DNA from: CAWBLP01 sp963789495
GTDB lineage: Bacteria > Pseudomonadota > Alphaproteobacteria > Acetobacterales > Acetobacteraceae
Direction: 5' to 3'
Assembly: GCA_963789495.1 (NCBI GenBank)
Contig: CAWBLP010000032.1
Span: 36,955-100,954, forward strand
DNA: 64,000 bases
The notes below the pieces were generated by a model. The model did not search any database. It saw only the letters and a program-made list of their open reading frames with translations, and had not been told where the DNA came from. Shown piece by piece: positions 53,588 through 62,713 of the stretch. Within the stretch, counting starts at the first letter, position 1, and every line of letters starts with the position of its first letter. The position numbers and the translations under genes were made by a program.

Positions 53588-54112
53588 ATGCTTGACAGTC
53601 AAGCATGGGGCGCAGCAAAAATCTTCATCCAGGATCTGGCCAGCCGTCTTTCCAATCGGGTGCAGCTCACCAGCGACGGCCACCGGGCTTATCTAGATGC
53701 GGTAGAAGACGCCTTCGGCGCGGACGTAGATTATGCCCAACTGGTGAAGATTTATGGCGAAGGGCCGCAGTCAGCGGGCCGCTATAGCCCTGGCATCTGC
53801 GTAGGCGCAGAGAAGCATCGAGTTGAAGGTCGCCCCGGTCCGGCGCACATCAGCACCAGCTATGCCGAGCGTGCCAACCTCACGATGCGGATGCACTTGC
53901 GCCGCTTCACTCGGCTGACGAACGGGTTCTCTAAGAAGGCAGAGAACCACGCGCATATGATCGCGCTGCACTTCATGGCTTACAATTTCGTCCGCATCCA
54001 TGGCGCACTGCGTTGCTCCCCGGCTATGGCGGCTGGCGTCAGTAAGACGCTTTGGGATGTGGCGGACATCGTAAAGGTGGTAGAGGCTTGGGAAGCGTCT
54101 AAGGAAGCCTGA
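53588..54112 (+). pseudogene. DDE transposase, 5'-truncated remnant
   Basis: 175 codons match the C-terminal half of a transposase group often labelled IS1-family: RVQLTSDGHRAYLDAVEDAF, ISTSYAERANLTMRMHLRRFTRLTNGFSKK, LHFMAYNFVRIHGALRCSPAMAAGV. The N-terminal DNA-binding part and the first catalytic Asp are missing, with an abrupt start after non-homologous DNA at about 53588. The stop is one base before the methyltransferase ATG. Confidence 0.75.
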
Positions 54113-54664
54113 TATGGTTCGAAACGCGCTCTACTATGGGGACAACCTCGATGTTCTGCGCGAATCAATCGCGACCGAAAGCGTTGATCTGATCTACCTG
54201 GACCCGCCATTCAACTCGCAGGCCACTTATAACCTACTGTTCCGATCTCCCGCCGGAGTCGGTTCGCAAGCGCAGATCGAGGCGTTTGAAGATACGTGGC
54301 ATTGGGGAGGTGAGGCAGAATGAGCTTTTGATGAGGTAATGCGCTCAGGGAACACGAACGCAGCCGATCTATTGCGCGCTATGCGCAGCTTCCTCGGCGA
54401 CAATGACATGATGGCGTATCTCGTTATGATGGCAGCGCGACTACTCGAATTGCATCGGGTCCTAAAGCCGATGGGCAGCCTGTATCTACACTGCGACCCA
54501 ACTGCCAGCCATTATCTAAAAATCATGCTCGATAGCATATTCGGGAAAGACAAGTTTGGAAGCGAAATAGTGTGGAAGAGATACGGGGCGCATAGCAATT
54601 CCAACGCGTACGGTGCGGTCCATGACATCCTGCTGTTCTATAGGAAGGGCGCGACCTGCATATT

Positions 54665-55711
54665 AGACCCGTTGCGAAAATGAGTACGTTAGCGGCTCTC
54701 CGTCGGTGAGCTGAGCCGGCGCGGCCGAGCTTGACAGGTCACGGGACGATTCGATTCGTCGAGAACCTTCTTCATGAAGGTACCGGCCCGATGTCCCGTC
54801 CGTTCTCCGCTGCCCGGTTGCGCGCCAGCACGAGCTTCGTCCGCCTGACCGGGGTCAGCGTCGCCACGTTCGACAAAATGCTGAAGCAACTCGCGGACCC
54901 CTGGGAGAAAGCTCAGCTGCACAAGGCCAAATCCGGCCGCCCCTGGGACGTCGGTGGTTTGGAAGATCATCTTTTGATCATGCTGATCTATTATCGTTGC
55001 TACATCACCCAGGAGTTCCTGGGCTTCTTCTACAACGTCAACAAAAGCGCGATCTGCCGAGCGATCCAGCGGATCGAAAAGCTCGCCCGGCCGCTGATCG
55101 GGGTTGGACGGAAGCCCAAAATCAGTCGGAACGAGGCCGAGGCCCTGATCGTCGATTGCACCGAGCAGCCGATCCAGCGTCCTGACACGGACGCCAAACA
55201 GCGAGAGCATTACTCCGGCAAGAAGAAGCGCCATACGGTGAAGACCGAATACATCGTTACCCGGAATGGTCGTATCGTCAGCGCCTCGCCCTCTCACCCC
55301 GGCAGTCACCATGACCTGGCGATCCGTCGCAATGGACCAAAGCTGCCGAGGAAGGCACGGCTCTACGCGGACAGTGCGTACCAGGGGTACGACAAGGAAC
55401 ATCGGAACCTGGAATGTCCATACAAGAAGCCAAAGAACGGGAAACTCACTGATGAGGAGAAGGCATATAACCGTGGACTGAGTGGATTCCGTGTCAGGGT
55501 TGAGCACCGGATCGGACGAACGAAACGGTTCAGGATCGCTGCTGAGCGGTTTCGCAACCCACTTGGGACGCATCACACCAAAATCTCCATCATCGCGGGA
55601 CTGGTGAACCTGCAAGCTGGGTTCGGACCGTTCTGATCAGGTGAGGGAAACGCCGCCGGTGAGAACGCGCCGGACACCGCTGACCGGGGGGCCGACTTTC
55701 GCAACGGGTCT
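54665..55711 (+). mobile_element. IS5-family (ISL2-like) insertion sequence, 1047 bp, exact ends
   Basis: Perfect terminal inverted repeats AGACCCGTTGCGAAA at both ends. The 3-bp target ATT is duplicated (54662-54664 and 55712-55714), fitting the ANT target of the ISL2 group. Removal restores the host methyltransferase frame. Confidence 0.95.
54791..55636 (+). CDS. IS5-family transposase
   Basis: A 281-residue transposase of the DDE_Tnp_4 (HARBI-like) type. The N-terminus has LTGVSVATFDKMLKQL and an HTH-like region (GFFYNVNKSAICRAIQRIEKL). The catalytic region includes DCTEQPIQRP, KKKRHTVKTEYIV, LYADSAYQGYDKEH and VEHRIGRTKRF. It is intact and in one frame. A piece of the same gene occurs again at 58091-58209. 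Confidence 0.92.
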   Translation: MSRPFSAARLRASTSFVRLTGVSVATFDKMLKQLADPWEKAQLHKAKSGRPWDVGGLEDHLLIMLIYYRCYITQEFLGFFYNVNKSAICRAIQRIEKLARPLIGVGRKPKISRNEAEALIVDCTEQPIQRPDTDAKQREHYSGKKKRHTVKTEYIVTRNGRIVSASPSHPGSHHDLAIRRNGPKLPRKARLYADSAYQGYDKEHRNLECPYKKPKNGKLTDEEKAYNRGLSGFRVRVEHRIGRTKRFRIAAERFRNPLGTHHTKISIIAGLVNLQAGFGPF

Positions 55712-56861
55712 ATTCAACAAGCAGTATGCGGCATACGATGAAGCCTATATCAAAGAGCGATTTAAGTTCGCAGATCCGGATGGGCGGCGGTGGGCTGAAC
55801 AGAACCTCGGGAACCCTGCTGTTCGACCTAACTTGATGTATCCCTTCACAGCGAAGAACGGAGTGACCTATGCGCCGCCGGTTAACGGGTGGAAGTACAC
55901 ACCGGAACGCATGGCGAAGCTAGACGCTGAGAACCGCTTGCACTACCCCATGAAGGCAGGAGGTCGGCTGCGACTGAAGAGCTACCAAGACGAATTGCAA
56001 GGCGTGCAATTACAGGACGTGTGGATAGATTTGGTCACAATCGGAGGCACGAGCGCCGAACGACTGGGCTACCCAACGCAGAAGCCGTTGGGGCTGCTGG
56101 AGCGCATCATAAAGACATCGAGCAACGAGGGCGATTTGGTACTCGACCCGTTCTGCGGGTGCGGAACGGCTGTTCACGCGGCGCAAAAATTGGGGCGCCG
56201 TTGGGTCGGGATCGACATCACCCACCTCGCGATAAGCCTTATCGAACGTCGCCTGAAGAACGCTTTTGCTGGCATCGCTTTTGACGTTCACGGCACGCCG
56301 AAGGACTTGGATGGCGCCCGCGACCTGGCCGAGCGGGACAAGTACCAGTTCCAATGGTGGGCCATTTCGTTGGTTGATGCGCAGCCGTACGCCGGTAAGA
56401 AAAAAGGCGCGGACGGCGGGATTGATGGCTGATCTACTTTCGTTCGGATGCCAAGACGACGGAGCGCGCAATCGTGAGCGTCAAGGGCGGCAGCGTTAGC
56501 GTTCCGATGGTGCGTGACTTGAAGGGCGTAATGGAGCGGGAGAAGGCGCCCATAGGCGTGTTCCTTACCCTGATCCCGCCGACGCGCCCGATGGAGGCTG
56601 AAGCCGCCTCGGCAGGCTTCTACACGCTGGGGGATCGCCAGTACCCACGCATTCAGATTATCACCATCAAGCAAGCGCTCGCTGGCACGAAGCCGGCCAT
56701 CCCTCTTGTCGATACTGGAGCTGCCTTCCGCCGGGCGCCGCGTGAGGAAAGGGATATTCAGCCCAAGTTGGGGCTATAGGAAGTATGTCGGACGATCCGG
56801 ATCTCAGGAATGAAACTGAGACACTACCGGCTCATCACCCTGCTTGCTTGGAGGTCCGGAC

Positions 56862-57884
56862 GTGCCCGAAACACGCAATGCCGACCCTGACCGAACGGCG
56901 CTCGACCTGTTATTGAGAGGCTTCCAAGTCTCCCGCATGCTGCGCCTTGTGGCGGACTTGGGGATCGCCGATCGGATTGCCCCGTCTGGCCGTGTACCAG
57001 TAGAGTCGCTCGCCACCGACTGCGGGGTATTGCCAACGCAGTTGATCCGAGTGCTACGCGCGGTCGCCGCTTTCGGGATCTTTTCCGTCACGGCCGAGGC
57101 CGAGGTAGGGCACACGCCACGCTCCCTGCTGCTGCGCACCGACACGCCGGGCAGTTTGTACGCTGCCGCGCGGTTCTGGACCGCTCCGGGATCATGGAAG
57201 GCATGGGGCGAGCTCGACGCGGCACTCACCGGCGGCGTGCCACACGAGGCGGCCTGGGGCATGAGTCGGTTTGCTTACCTGCGCACCCATCCAGAGGAAG
57301 CGCGCGCTTTCGACGCGATGATGGCGGCCTTTCCGGACGACAGACATGCCGCGATTGCGACGGCCTACGACTTCTCGTCCGCAACGTTGATCTGCGATGT
57401 GGGCGGCGGTGATGGCGCCGCGTTGCGCCATATCCTGAGACGCTTTCCGAAGCCGAGCGGGCTGGTCTTTGATCTAGAGGACGTGGTCCGCGCCATCCCG
57501 CCCGAGGGGCTCATGAGCGGACGGATCACGACGGCGGGAGGCAGCTTCTTCGAAAAAATGCCGGCCGGAGCAGATCTGTACATGCTGGTCCGCGTGCTTC
57601 ACAATTGGGGCGATGAGGACTGCCTGCGCATCTTGCGCGCCTGCCGGGCCGTCACCGGCCCAGGGTCGCGACTATTGCTCGGTGAGGAGCTGCTGGAGTC
57701 GGACCCGTCGCGCGGTCATCCGACGGCGTACCTGATCGACATGCAGATGATGACGATGTTCAACACTGCTCGGGCCCGCAACGAGGAGGAGTTTCGCACC
57801 CTGCTCGCGGCCTCTGGTTTCTCGCTACGAGGCGTGATTGAAACGGCATCGTCCGTGTCGATCATCGAGGCTGTCCCAGTGTAA
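56862..57884 (+). CDS. SAM-dependent O-methyltransferase
   Basis: A 340-residue methyltransferase of the acetylserotonin/caffeate O-methyltransferase type. The N-terminal winged-helix dimerisation domain is LLLRGFQVSRMLRLVADLGIADRI...LPTQLIRVLRAVAAFGIF. The SAM-binding motif is LICDVGGGDGAALRHILRRFP, then FDLEDVVR and GSFFEKMPAGADLYMLVRVLHNWGDEDC, where His is the likely base. It probably methylates a small aromatic or polyketide-like molecule. A GTG at 56862 with GGAGG 7 bases ahead is the best start. It stands alone between two mobile-element zones. Confidence 0.88.
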   Translation: MPETRNADPDRTALDLLLRGFQVSRMLRLVADLGIADRIAPSGRVPVESLATDCGVLPTQLIRVLRAVAAFGIFSVTAEAEVGHTPRSLLLRTDTPGSLYAAARFWTAPGSWKAWGELDAALTGGVPHEAAWGMSRFAYLRTHPEEARAFDAMMAAFPDDRHAAIATAYDFSSATLICDVGGGDGAALRHILRRFPKPSGLVFDLEDVVRAIPPEGLMSGRITTAGGSFFEKMPAGADLYMLVRVLHNWGDEDCLRILRACRAVTGPGSRLLLGEELLESDPSRGHPTAYLIDMQMMTMFNTARARNEEEFRTLLAASGFSLRGVIETASSVSIIEAVPV

Positions 57885-58090
57885 ATGTCCTCTCTGATTG
57901 AGGTTGCCAGGGTCAAGCTGTTCCTCACGCGTTTGCCGTTCCCGCGGGGTACTCGCTTCTCTTCGCGGTCGGCGCGTGGCCGCCGCGTGATGGGGGCAGC
58001 AGGACGAGGTGTTTCGATCTGTCCCGCGACCTTTCGGCGTCGCTCCCTCCCGGCTCGGGACACTCAGCGAGATCGCCTCGCCATCGTCCC

Positions 58091-58209
58091 CTCCGGCCAG
58101 AAGAAGCGCCATACGGTGAAGACCGAATACATCGTCACCCGGAATGGTCGTATCGTCAGCGCCTCGCCCTCTCACCCCGCCAGTCACCATGACCTGGCGA
58201 TTCGCCGGC
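58091..58209 (+). repeat. Internal fragment of the IS5 element
   Basis: About 119 bp nearly identical to 55213-55331 inside the IS5 transposase gene (encoding KKRHTVKTEYIVTRNGRIVS). No terminal repeats are present. It abuts the broken end of the exported-protein gene below. 57885-58090 has no gene. Confidence 0.85.
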
Positions 58210-58437
58210 GGCGGTGCAGGCGGTTCCGCTCAGGACCGACCCGGTTGAGGTCACGATCGTCCGGTCCGCATCGGGATAGCCCAGGATGTCGGGCGAGAAC
58301 GTGCCGCTGGCCGTGCCGCCATCGGAGAACACGACGTTATGCAAGGTCACCACGGTGAAGGCGGCCGCGGCCGGGTGGATGCCGGAGAACAGCGCGAGCA
58401 GCGACAGCAGGGCGAGCCGGCGGGCGGCGGCGGACAT
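58210..58437 (-). pseudogene. Exported (PEP-CTERM-type) protein, N-terminal fragment
   Basis: The fragment has a signal peptide (LALLSLLALFSGIHPAAAAF) followed by TLHNVVFSDGGTASGTFSPD. This is the opening seen in many PEP-CTERM/exosortase-sorted proteins (TLxNVTFxDGGTASGSF). The frame stops matching at about 58210, exactly where the IS5 fragment begins, so the gene was cut by an insertion followed by deletion. The expected C-terminal PEP-CTERM anchor is missing, so the assignment rests on the N-terminus. Confidence 0.65.
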
Positions 58438-58698
58438 CGGGATGCGTCCTGCTAAGTCGTTACGTCCTGTTGATCAACGGCCCGCCGCGGATAGCTGTCA
58501 ATCGACAAACCGGCAGGCCGGGCCTCGCTTGGCTGCGGGCGAAGCGGGTGCGGAATCAGATCGGTCGCCGCGCCAGCCAGGCGGGGACGGGTCCGTTCGG
58601 AAAGCAGAAGATTGTTGCGCCGGGTGTGGCCTAGTTCACTGTTCCGCCTCCGCATCCGTGGGAGAAACAGCGGCATGACCTGTTGCAGGAGAGCTGCG

Positions 58699-58908
58699 AT
58701 GCCGACCGCTTCCCCCTCGTCGGTTGACACCATCCGCGCCGAACTCCGCCGCGTGCAGTATGGCCCGATGCTGCCACGGCTGTGGCATGGCGCGATGATG
58801 CGATGGCAGCGCGCCTCCGACCAGCGGACGGTGCGCAGCGGGCGCGAGCAGCCGGAGGCGTCGGCCGGGCTGCTGTCCCAGCCGGCTGACGAGGTCCCGG
58901 CGCTGTAG
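58699..58908 (+). CDS. Possible small protein of unknown function
   Basis: 69 codons beginning MPTASPSSVDTIRAELRRV, with AGGAG at 58687-58691 placed 7 bases before the ATG. The first 45 residues could form an amphipathic helix. No family is recognised. It lies in an otherwise gene-poor stretch (58438-59297) before rplK, where no other gene, tRNA or nusG was found. Confidence 0.3.
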   Translation: MPTASPSSVDTIRAELRRVQYGPMLPRLWHGAMMRWQRASDQRTVRSGREQPEASAGLLSQPADEVPAL

Positions 58909-59297
58909 CCGCGTTGTTCTGGCGCCCCGAGCCCAGCCCGTGATGGAACCGTTTGCCGGCGGTTCCTATCCGATCGTCGTGGCCTGCATCCCTCCGGGTC
59001 ACGGCGGTCGGACGAGCGGGGCGCCGCAAGCCGTGGATGGTGCGCCTGCGCGCAGCTTGACCCGAAGAGCCGATGGTCCGCGCCACAGTTCGGCGGCCCG
59101 CGCGCCGCGGACCCAGCCCGCCGGTTGCACCGCGCCACCGCCGCCCGGGCAACGCGCGCAACGCCCCCCTGGACGGGCCGGGGGAAACCCGCTAAATGCC
59201 CGCCCCTCACACGGAACGCGGGAGACGCGCGCCGCCCCATTTCCCGGGCGGATCGGGTCGTTGGCACCGCGGTCCCCGGGACAGGAAAGGACCAGGG

Positions 59298-59732
59298 ATG
59301 GCAAAGAAGATCGTCGGCTACATCAAGCTGCAAATCCCCGCCGGCAAGGCAAACCCCTCGCCGCCGGTCGGCCCCGCGCTCGGCCAGCGCGGCCTCAACA
59401 TCATGAATTTCGTCAAGGAATTCAACGCGGTGACCCAGAACATGGAGCCCGGCATGCCGGTGCCCGTGGTGATCACCGCCTATGCCGATCGCAGCTTCAC
59501 CTTCATCACCAAGACCCCGCCCAACACCTATTTCCTCAAGAAGGCGGCGCAGGTCGACAAGGGCAGCCCCACCGTCGGCAAGGGTGCCACGGTCGGCCAG
59601 GTCACCATGGCGCAGCTCCGCGAGATCGCCGAGGTCAAGATGAAGGACATGAACGCCAACGACGTCGATGGCGCCGTGCGCATGCTGGTTGGGTCGGCCC
59701 GCTCGATGGGCCTCTCGGTGGTGGAGGGCTGA
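59298..59732 (+). CDS. rplK: 50S ribosomal protein L11
   Basis: A 144-residue protein that binds the GTPase centre of 23S rRNA. GYIKLQIPAGKANPSPPVGPALGQRGLNIMNF is the N-terminal domain; TFITKTPPNTYFLKKAA and a C-terminal RMLVGSARSMGLSVVEG complete it. The start MAKKIVGY has AGGGATGG around it and GGACAGGAAAGG upstream. rplA follows after 3 bases. secE and nusG, usually upstream, are absent here. Confidence 0.97.
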   Translation: MAKKIVGYIKLQIPAGKANPSPPVGPALGQRGLNIMNFVKEFNAVTQNMEPGMPVPVVITAYADRSFTFITKTPPNTYFLKKAAQVDKGSPTVGKGATVGQVTMAQLREIAEVKMKDMNANDVDGAVRMLVGSARSMGLSVVEG

Positions 59733-59735
59733 ACC

Positions 59736-60431
59736 ATGGCAAAGATCGGCAAGCGGCTGAAGGCGATCCGCGCCGGCTTCGACGCCCGCAAGAGCTACTC
59801 GCTGCCCGAGGCGATCAAGCTGGTGAAGTCGAACGCCAAGGCGAAGTTCGATGAGACGGTGGAGATGTCGATGAACCTCGGCATCGACCCGCGCCACGCC
59901 GACCAGATGGTGCGCGGGCTGACCAGCCTGCCGAACGGCACCGGCAAGACCGTGCGGGTGGGCGTGTTCGCCCGCGGCCCGAAGGCGGATGAGGCGACCG
60001 CGGCCGGCGCCGATGTGGTGGGCGCCGAAGACCTGGCGGAGAAGATCCAGGCCGGCGAAATCGCCTTCGACCGCTGCATTGCGACGCCGGACATGATGGG
60101 CGTGGTCGGGCGGCTGGGTAAGATCCTCGGCCCGCGCGGCCTGATGCCGAACCCGCGGCTCGGCACCGTCACGATGGACGTGCGCGGCGCGATCACCGCC
60201 GCCAAGGCCGGCCAGGTGGAATTCCGCGCCGAGAAGGCGGGCATCATCCACGCCGGCATCGGCAAGGCGAGCTTCGACGAGGACAAGCTGCTGGAGAACG
60301 CGCGCGCTTTGGCGGACGCGATCCAGAAGGCGAAGCCCGCCGGCGCCAAGGGCACCTACGTGCAGAAGGTGTCGCTGGGCTCCACCATGGGGCCGGGCGT
60401 GCGGGTGGATATCAGCACGCTGGGCGCCTAG
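59736..60431 (+). CDS. rplA: 50S ribosomal protein L1
   Basis: A 231-residue protein that binds 23S rRNA at the L1 stalk and, in many bacteria, represses its own operon mRNA. It starts MAKIGKRLKAIRAGFD. KFDETVEMSMNLGIDPRHADQMVRG, MMGVVGRLGKILGPRGLMPNPRLGTVT (family signature) and STMGPGVRVDISTL are present. A strong intrinsic terminator follows 10 bases after the stop, so rplJ-rplL are not part of this transcript. Confidence 0.97.
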   Translation: MAKIGKRLKAIRAGFDARKSYSLPEAIKLVKSNAKAKFDETVEMSMNLGIDPRHADQMVRGLTSLPNGTGKTVRVGVFARGPKADEATAAGADVVGAEDLAEKIQAGEIAFDRCIATPDMMGVVGRLGKILGPRGLMPNPRLGTVTMDVRGAITAAKAGQVEFRAEKAGIIHAGIGKASFDEDKLLENARALADAIQKAKPAGAKGTYVQKVSLGSTMGPGVRVDISTLGA

Positions 60432-60441
60432 TCGCGTAGGA

Positions 60442-60472
60442 TCATGGCCGGCTGCGGCCATGACCGGTTTTT
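60442..60472 (+). terminator. Intrinsic terminator after rplA
   Basis: TCATGGCCG and CGGCCATGA form a 9-bp stem with loop GCTG, followed by CCGG and five T (60468-60472). Confidence 0.85.
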
Positions 60473-60922
60473 GGCCCGCCCCGGGCCGGACGTTTGGGTC
60501 GCGCGCCGGGGCCGGTCCTGCAGCATCGACACTCCAGCACGGGCGCATCCGCACATCGGACGCGGGACGGACGCGGTGCCCGCCGCGCCGGGGCTGTCGT
60601 GCGGCTGCCGCGGGGAGTGCCGGCGCGGCCCGGTCGGTGCGCTTCGCGGCTCCCTCGGCTTTCGCACCTCGCCCGACAACACCTCCGAAGCGACTTGGAC
60701 CGACCCTGGGCTTGTGTGGCAGGGGTGCATCAGGGTGACGCTGACTCCCTCGTTCCGGCTCGCCGCCCCGATCATCTCGTCATTGCGGATGCCGGCCTTG
60801 TTGACCGGGATGCCGAGGCGCCCGAATTTCCTCCGGCCTCGTTGACGACCGCCGGGACCTGCCGCTTCGGCCCCACCGTCGGCCTGGCTGCGTAGGACAT
60901 CGCCGAAAGGGCTGGGACAGAG
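60473..60922. other. Stretch without an intact gene; faint SDR-like remnant on the minus strand
   Basis: On the minus strand around 60740-60850 a frame reads KFGRLGIPVNKAGIRNDEMIG, close to the SDR block FGRLDILVNNAGI. No start, no Rossmann motif and no catalytic Tyr are present. It may be a decayed gene scrap. The epimerase promoter must lie near its right end. Confidence 0.4.
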
Positions 60923-61924
60923 ATGGCGCCACATCCGCAACGACTGACCGTCATCCGCCGAACCTGGCCACTGGAGCGACCGGTTACGCTCGCCGGCGAG
61001 GTCAAGACCGCGATCGACGTCGTGGTCGCAGAACTCTCCGACACCGACTCACGCGGCCGCGGCGAAGGCGTGCCGCTGCCGCGCTACGGCGAGACCATCG
61101 ACAGCGTCGCCGCGTCACTGGAGGCGATGAAGGGCGCGGTCTTCTCGGGACTGAACCGTGACACGCTGCAGGACGCGATGCCGCCGGGCGCGGCGCGCAA
61201 TGCGCTCGACTGCGCATTCTGGGCGATCGATGCGGACCGCGCCTATTGCAGCGTCGCGGAGCTGGCCGGGCTTGGCGCGGGAGCGCCGGTGGTGACGGCC
61301 TGCACGCTCGCCTTCGATACGCCGGCCAGGATGGCCGAGACGGCGGCTGCCCGTCGCGGCTGGACGTCGCTCAAGCTGCAACTGGGGGGCGAGGGCGATG
61401 TCGAACGGGTGCGGGCGGTGCGGGACGCGGCGCCGGCGGCGCGACTGATCGTCGATGCCAATGAGCGCTGGACCGAGCGCCAGCTTGGCGAATTCATGCC
61501 GGCCCTGGTCGATTGCCGGGTGCAACTGATCGAGCAGCCGCTGCCGGCCGACGCGGATGACGCGCTGGCGGGGCTGGCGCTGCCGATCCCGCTCTGCGCC
61601 GACGAATCCTGCCGGACGCTGGCCGATCTCGACCGGCTGGACGGGAAATACGCGGCGATCAACATCAAGCTGGACAAGGTGGGCGGGCTGACCGAGGCGC
61701 TGTCACTGGCCGCGGAAGCGAAGCGGCGCGGCCTGCGGATCATGGTCGGTGGCGGGATCGGCACGTCGCTGGGGGTCGCGCCGGCGCTGCTGGTGGCACA
61801 GCTTGCCGAGGTGGTCGATCTCGACGGACCGTTGTTTCTGGCGTCCGACCGCGCCCCGGGCCTGCGCTATGAGGGCAGCACGATCCATCCGGCTGAGGCG
61901 AAGCTGTGGGGTGGGGCGGGGTGA
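60923..61924 (+). CDS. Enolase-superfamily dipeptide (L-Ala-D/L-Glu) epimerase
   Basis: A 333-residue enzyme of the muconate-lactonizing subgroup, closest in style to L-Ala-D/L-Glu epimerases or DgcA. RRTWPLERPVTLAGEVKTAIDVVVAELSD opens it. Catalytic blocks are TSLKLQLGG (Lys base), IVDANERWT (Asp ligand), IEQPLPAD (Glu ligand), CADESC (Asp ligand) and INIKLDKVGGLTEAL (second Lys). It would recycle murein dipeptides or act on related substrates. The start MAPHPQ at 60923 fits the family. Confidence 0.85.
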   Translation: MAPHPQRLTVIRRTWPLERPVTLAGEVKTAIDVVVAELSDTDSRGRGEGVPLPRYGETIDSVAASLEAMKGAVFSGLNRDTLQDAMPPGAARNALDCAFWAIDADRAYCSVAELAGLGAGAPVVTACTLAFDTPARMAETAAARRGWTSLKLQLGGEGDVERVRAVRDAAPAARLIVDANERWTERQLGEFMPALVDCRVQLIEQPLPADADDALAGLALPIPLCADESCRTLADLDRLDGKYAAINIKLDKVGGLTEALSLAAEAKRRGLRIMVGGGIGTSLGVAPALLVAQLAEVVDLDGPLFLASDRAPGLRYEGSTIHPAEAKLWGGAG

Positions 61925-61991
61925 TATCCGTTGCAGGCCGGAGATGGCAGTCAGCCGCCACGCTCGGGTGCCTTTGTGCTACAAGAGGATC

Positions 61992-62066
61992 ATGGACCGG
62001 CAGGATATCATCGCCCGGTTACGGGAGAACGAGGCGGCGTTGTCTACCCTGGTTCCGCGCAGCGCC
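61992..62066 (+). pseudogene. Nucleotidyltransferase (MNT-type), N-terminal scrap
   Basis: 25 codons reading MDRQDIIARLRENEAAL match the start of small MNT/MJ0435-type nucleotidyltransferases (toxin-antitoxin partners), which continue with LFGS. The match ends where the first GxxExxY cassette begins, so the gene was truncated there. Confidence 0.55.
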
Positions 62067-62078
62067 GTTTGTCCGACC

Positions 62079-62548
62079 GCAAGAAAATTGGAACCGCGAA
62101 ACACGCAAAACACGCAAACGGCGGCGGTGCCTCCTTACAGGCCCAGGGCGATGCGTTTGATCTCAAGGCGAGGCTTGCCGAAGTTGAGTAGCAGGCAGAG
62201 ATGCAAGCCTGTGGCTTGCAGATAATTCAGGCACTGCGCGAGGTAAATCGCGTCGATCGCCTTCGCGACCTTCAACTCGACGAGGACGATGTGTTCGATG
62301 AGCAGGTCAACGGTATAGTCCCCGACCACGATCCCATCGTATCGAACGACCATCGGATGCTGCTGCGAGACGGCGAGCCCGGCCTTGCGCAACTCGTGGA
62401 CCAAGGCGTTTTCATAGACTTTCTCAAGAAATCCCGTTCCCAGCGCATGGAGCACCGTCAGGGCGCAGCCAATGATGCGTTTGGACAGGAGGTTAATCCT
62501 GTCCTCGTCGGTATCCATTTGCGTGTTTTGCGGTTCCATTTTTCTTGC
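62079..62548. mobile_element. GxxExxY cassette 1 with inverted-repeat ends
   Basis: The ends are inverted repeats: GCAAGAAAA-N-TGGAACCGC at the left (62079 on), and its complement ending at 62548. Both continue into AAACACGCAAA repeats. The cassette holds only the GxxExxY gene. Cassette 2 lies 165 bp to the right in the same orientation. Confidence 0.65.
62135..62539 (-). CDS. GxxExxY protein (PD-(D/E)XK-like), copy 1
   Basis: A 134-residue protein of the GxxExxY family. The signature is LGTGFLEKVYENAL near residues 33-46; HPMVVRYDGIVVGDYTVDLLIEHIVLVELKVAK supplies the D...ExK pattern of PD-(D/E)XK-type nucleases. The C-terminus is LLLNFGKPRLEIKRIALGL. Activity is unproven. The first codons (MEPQNTQM) are encoded by the cassette's inverted repeat. 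It is almost identical to copy 2 at 62770-63183. Confidence 0.88.
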   Translation of the reverse strand: MEPQNTQMDTDEDRINLLSKRIIGCALTVLHALGTGFLEKVYENALVHELRKAGLAVSQQHPMVVRYDGIVVGDYTVDLLIEHIVLVELKVAKAIDAIYLAQCLNYLQATGLHLCLLLNFGKPRLEIKRIALGL

Positions 62549-62697
62549 TGCCTTGACGTTATCCTGCACCACGCTTTCACCAGCCGCCGCGACGCGGCGC
62601 GCGTGAAACGGCGTGAAGACCGGGCCAGGGTAGATGGCGTTCAGCCGAATCCCCTCCGCCGCGTGGTTGGCGGCGAGCCTCACGCTATACCCGCGAT
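62549..62697 (-). pseudogene. SDR oxidoreductase fragment between the cassettes
   Basis: On the minus strand the frame reads HAAEGIRLNAIYPGPVFTPFH followed by ARRVAAAGES. This is the segment after the catalytic YxxxK of SDR enzymes. Neither N- nor C-terminal parts are present, and both ends abut GxxExxY cassettes, so an SDR gene appears to have been split or replaced. Confidence 0.65.
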
Positions 62698-62713
62698 CGC
62701 CGTCTGTCCGACC

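Larger units (their letters stand above)
54114..56779 (+). pseudogene. DNA adenine methyltransferase, triple-damaged
   Basis: The gene starts NALYYGDNLDVLRE...DLIYLDPPFNSQATYN (motif IV DPPF). An in-frame TGA (54321-54323) replaces a codon in GEAE-AFDEVM. An IS5 element (54665-55711) interrupts it after KGATCI. Deleting it with one ATT restores FNKQYAAYDEAY. The 3' part has LGYPTQKPLGLLERII and VLDPFCGCGTAVHAAQ (SAM motif). At about 56427 one base is missing; beyond it comes LIYFRSDAKTTERAIVSVKGG to the end at 56779. It belonged to the stand-alone or type III-like N6-adenine methyltransferases. No restriction gene is seen. It cannot make a full enzyme. Confidence 0.88.

Noticed and set aside
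58452..60554. Long minus-strand frame (700 codons) opposite rplK-rplA
   Set aside because: It is antisense to two certain ribosomal genes; its length follows from high GC content. It has no domain and no start signal.
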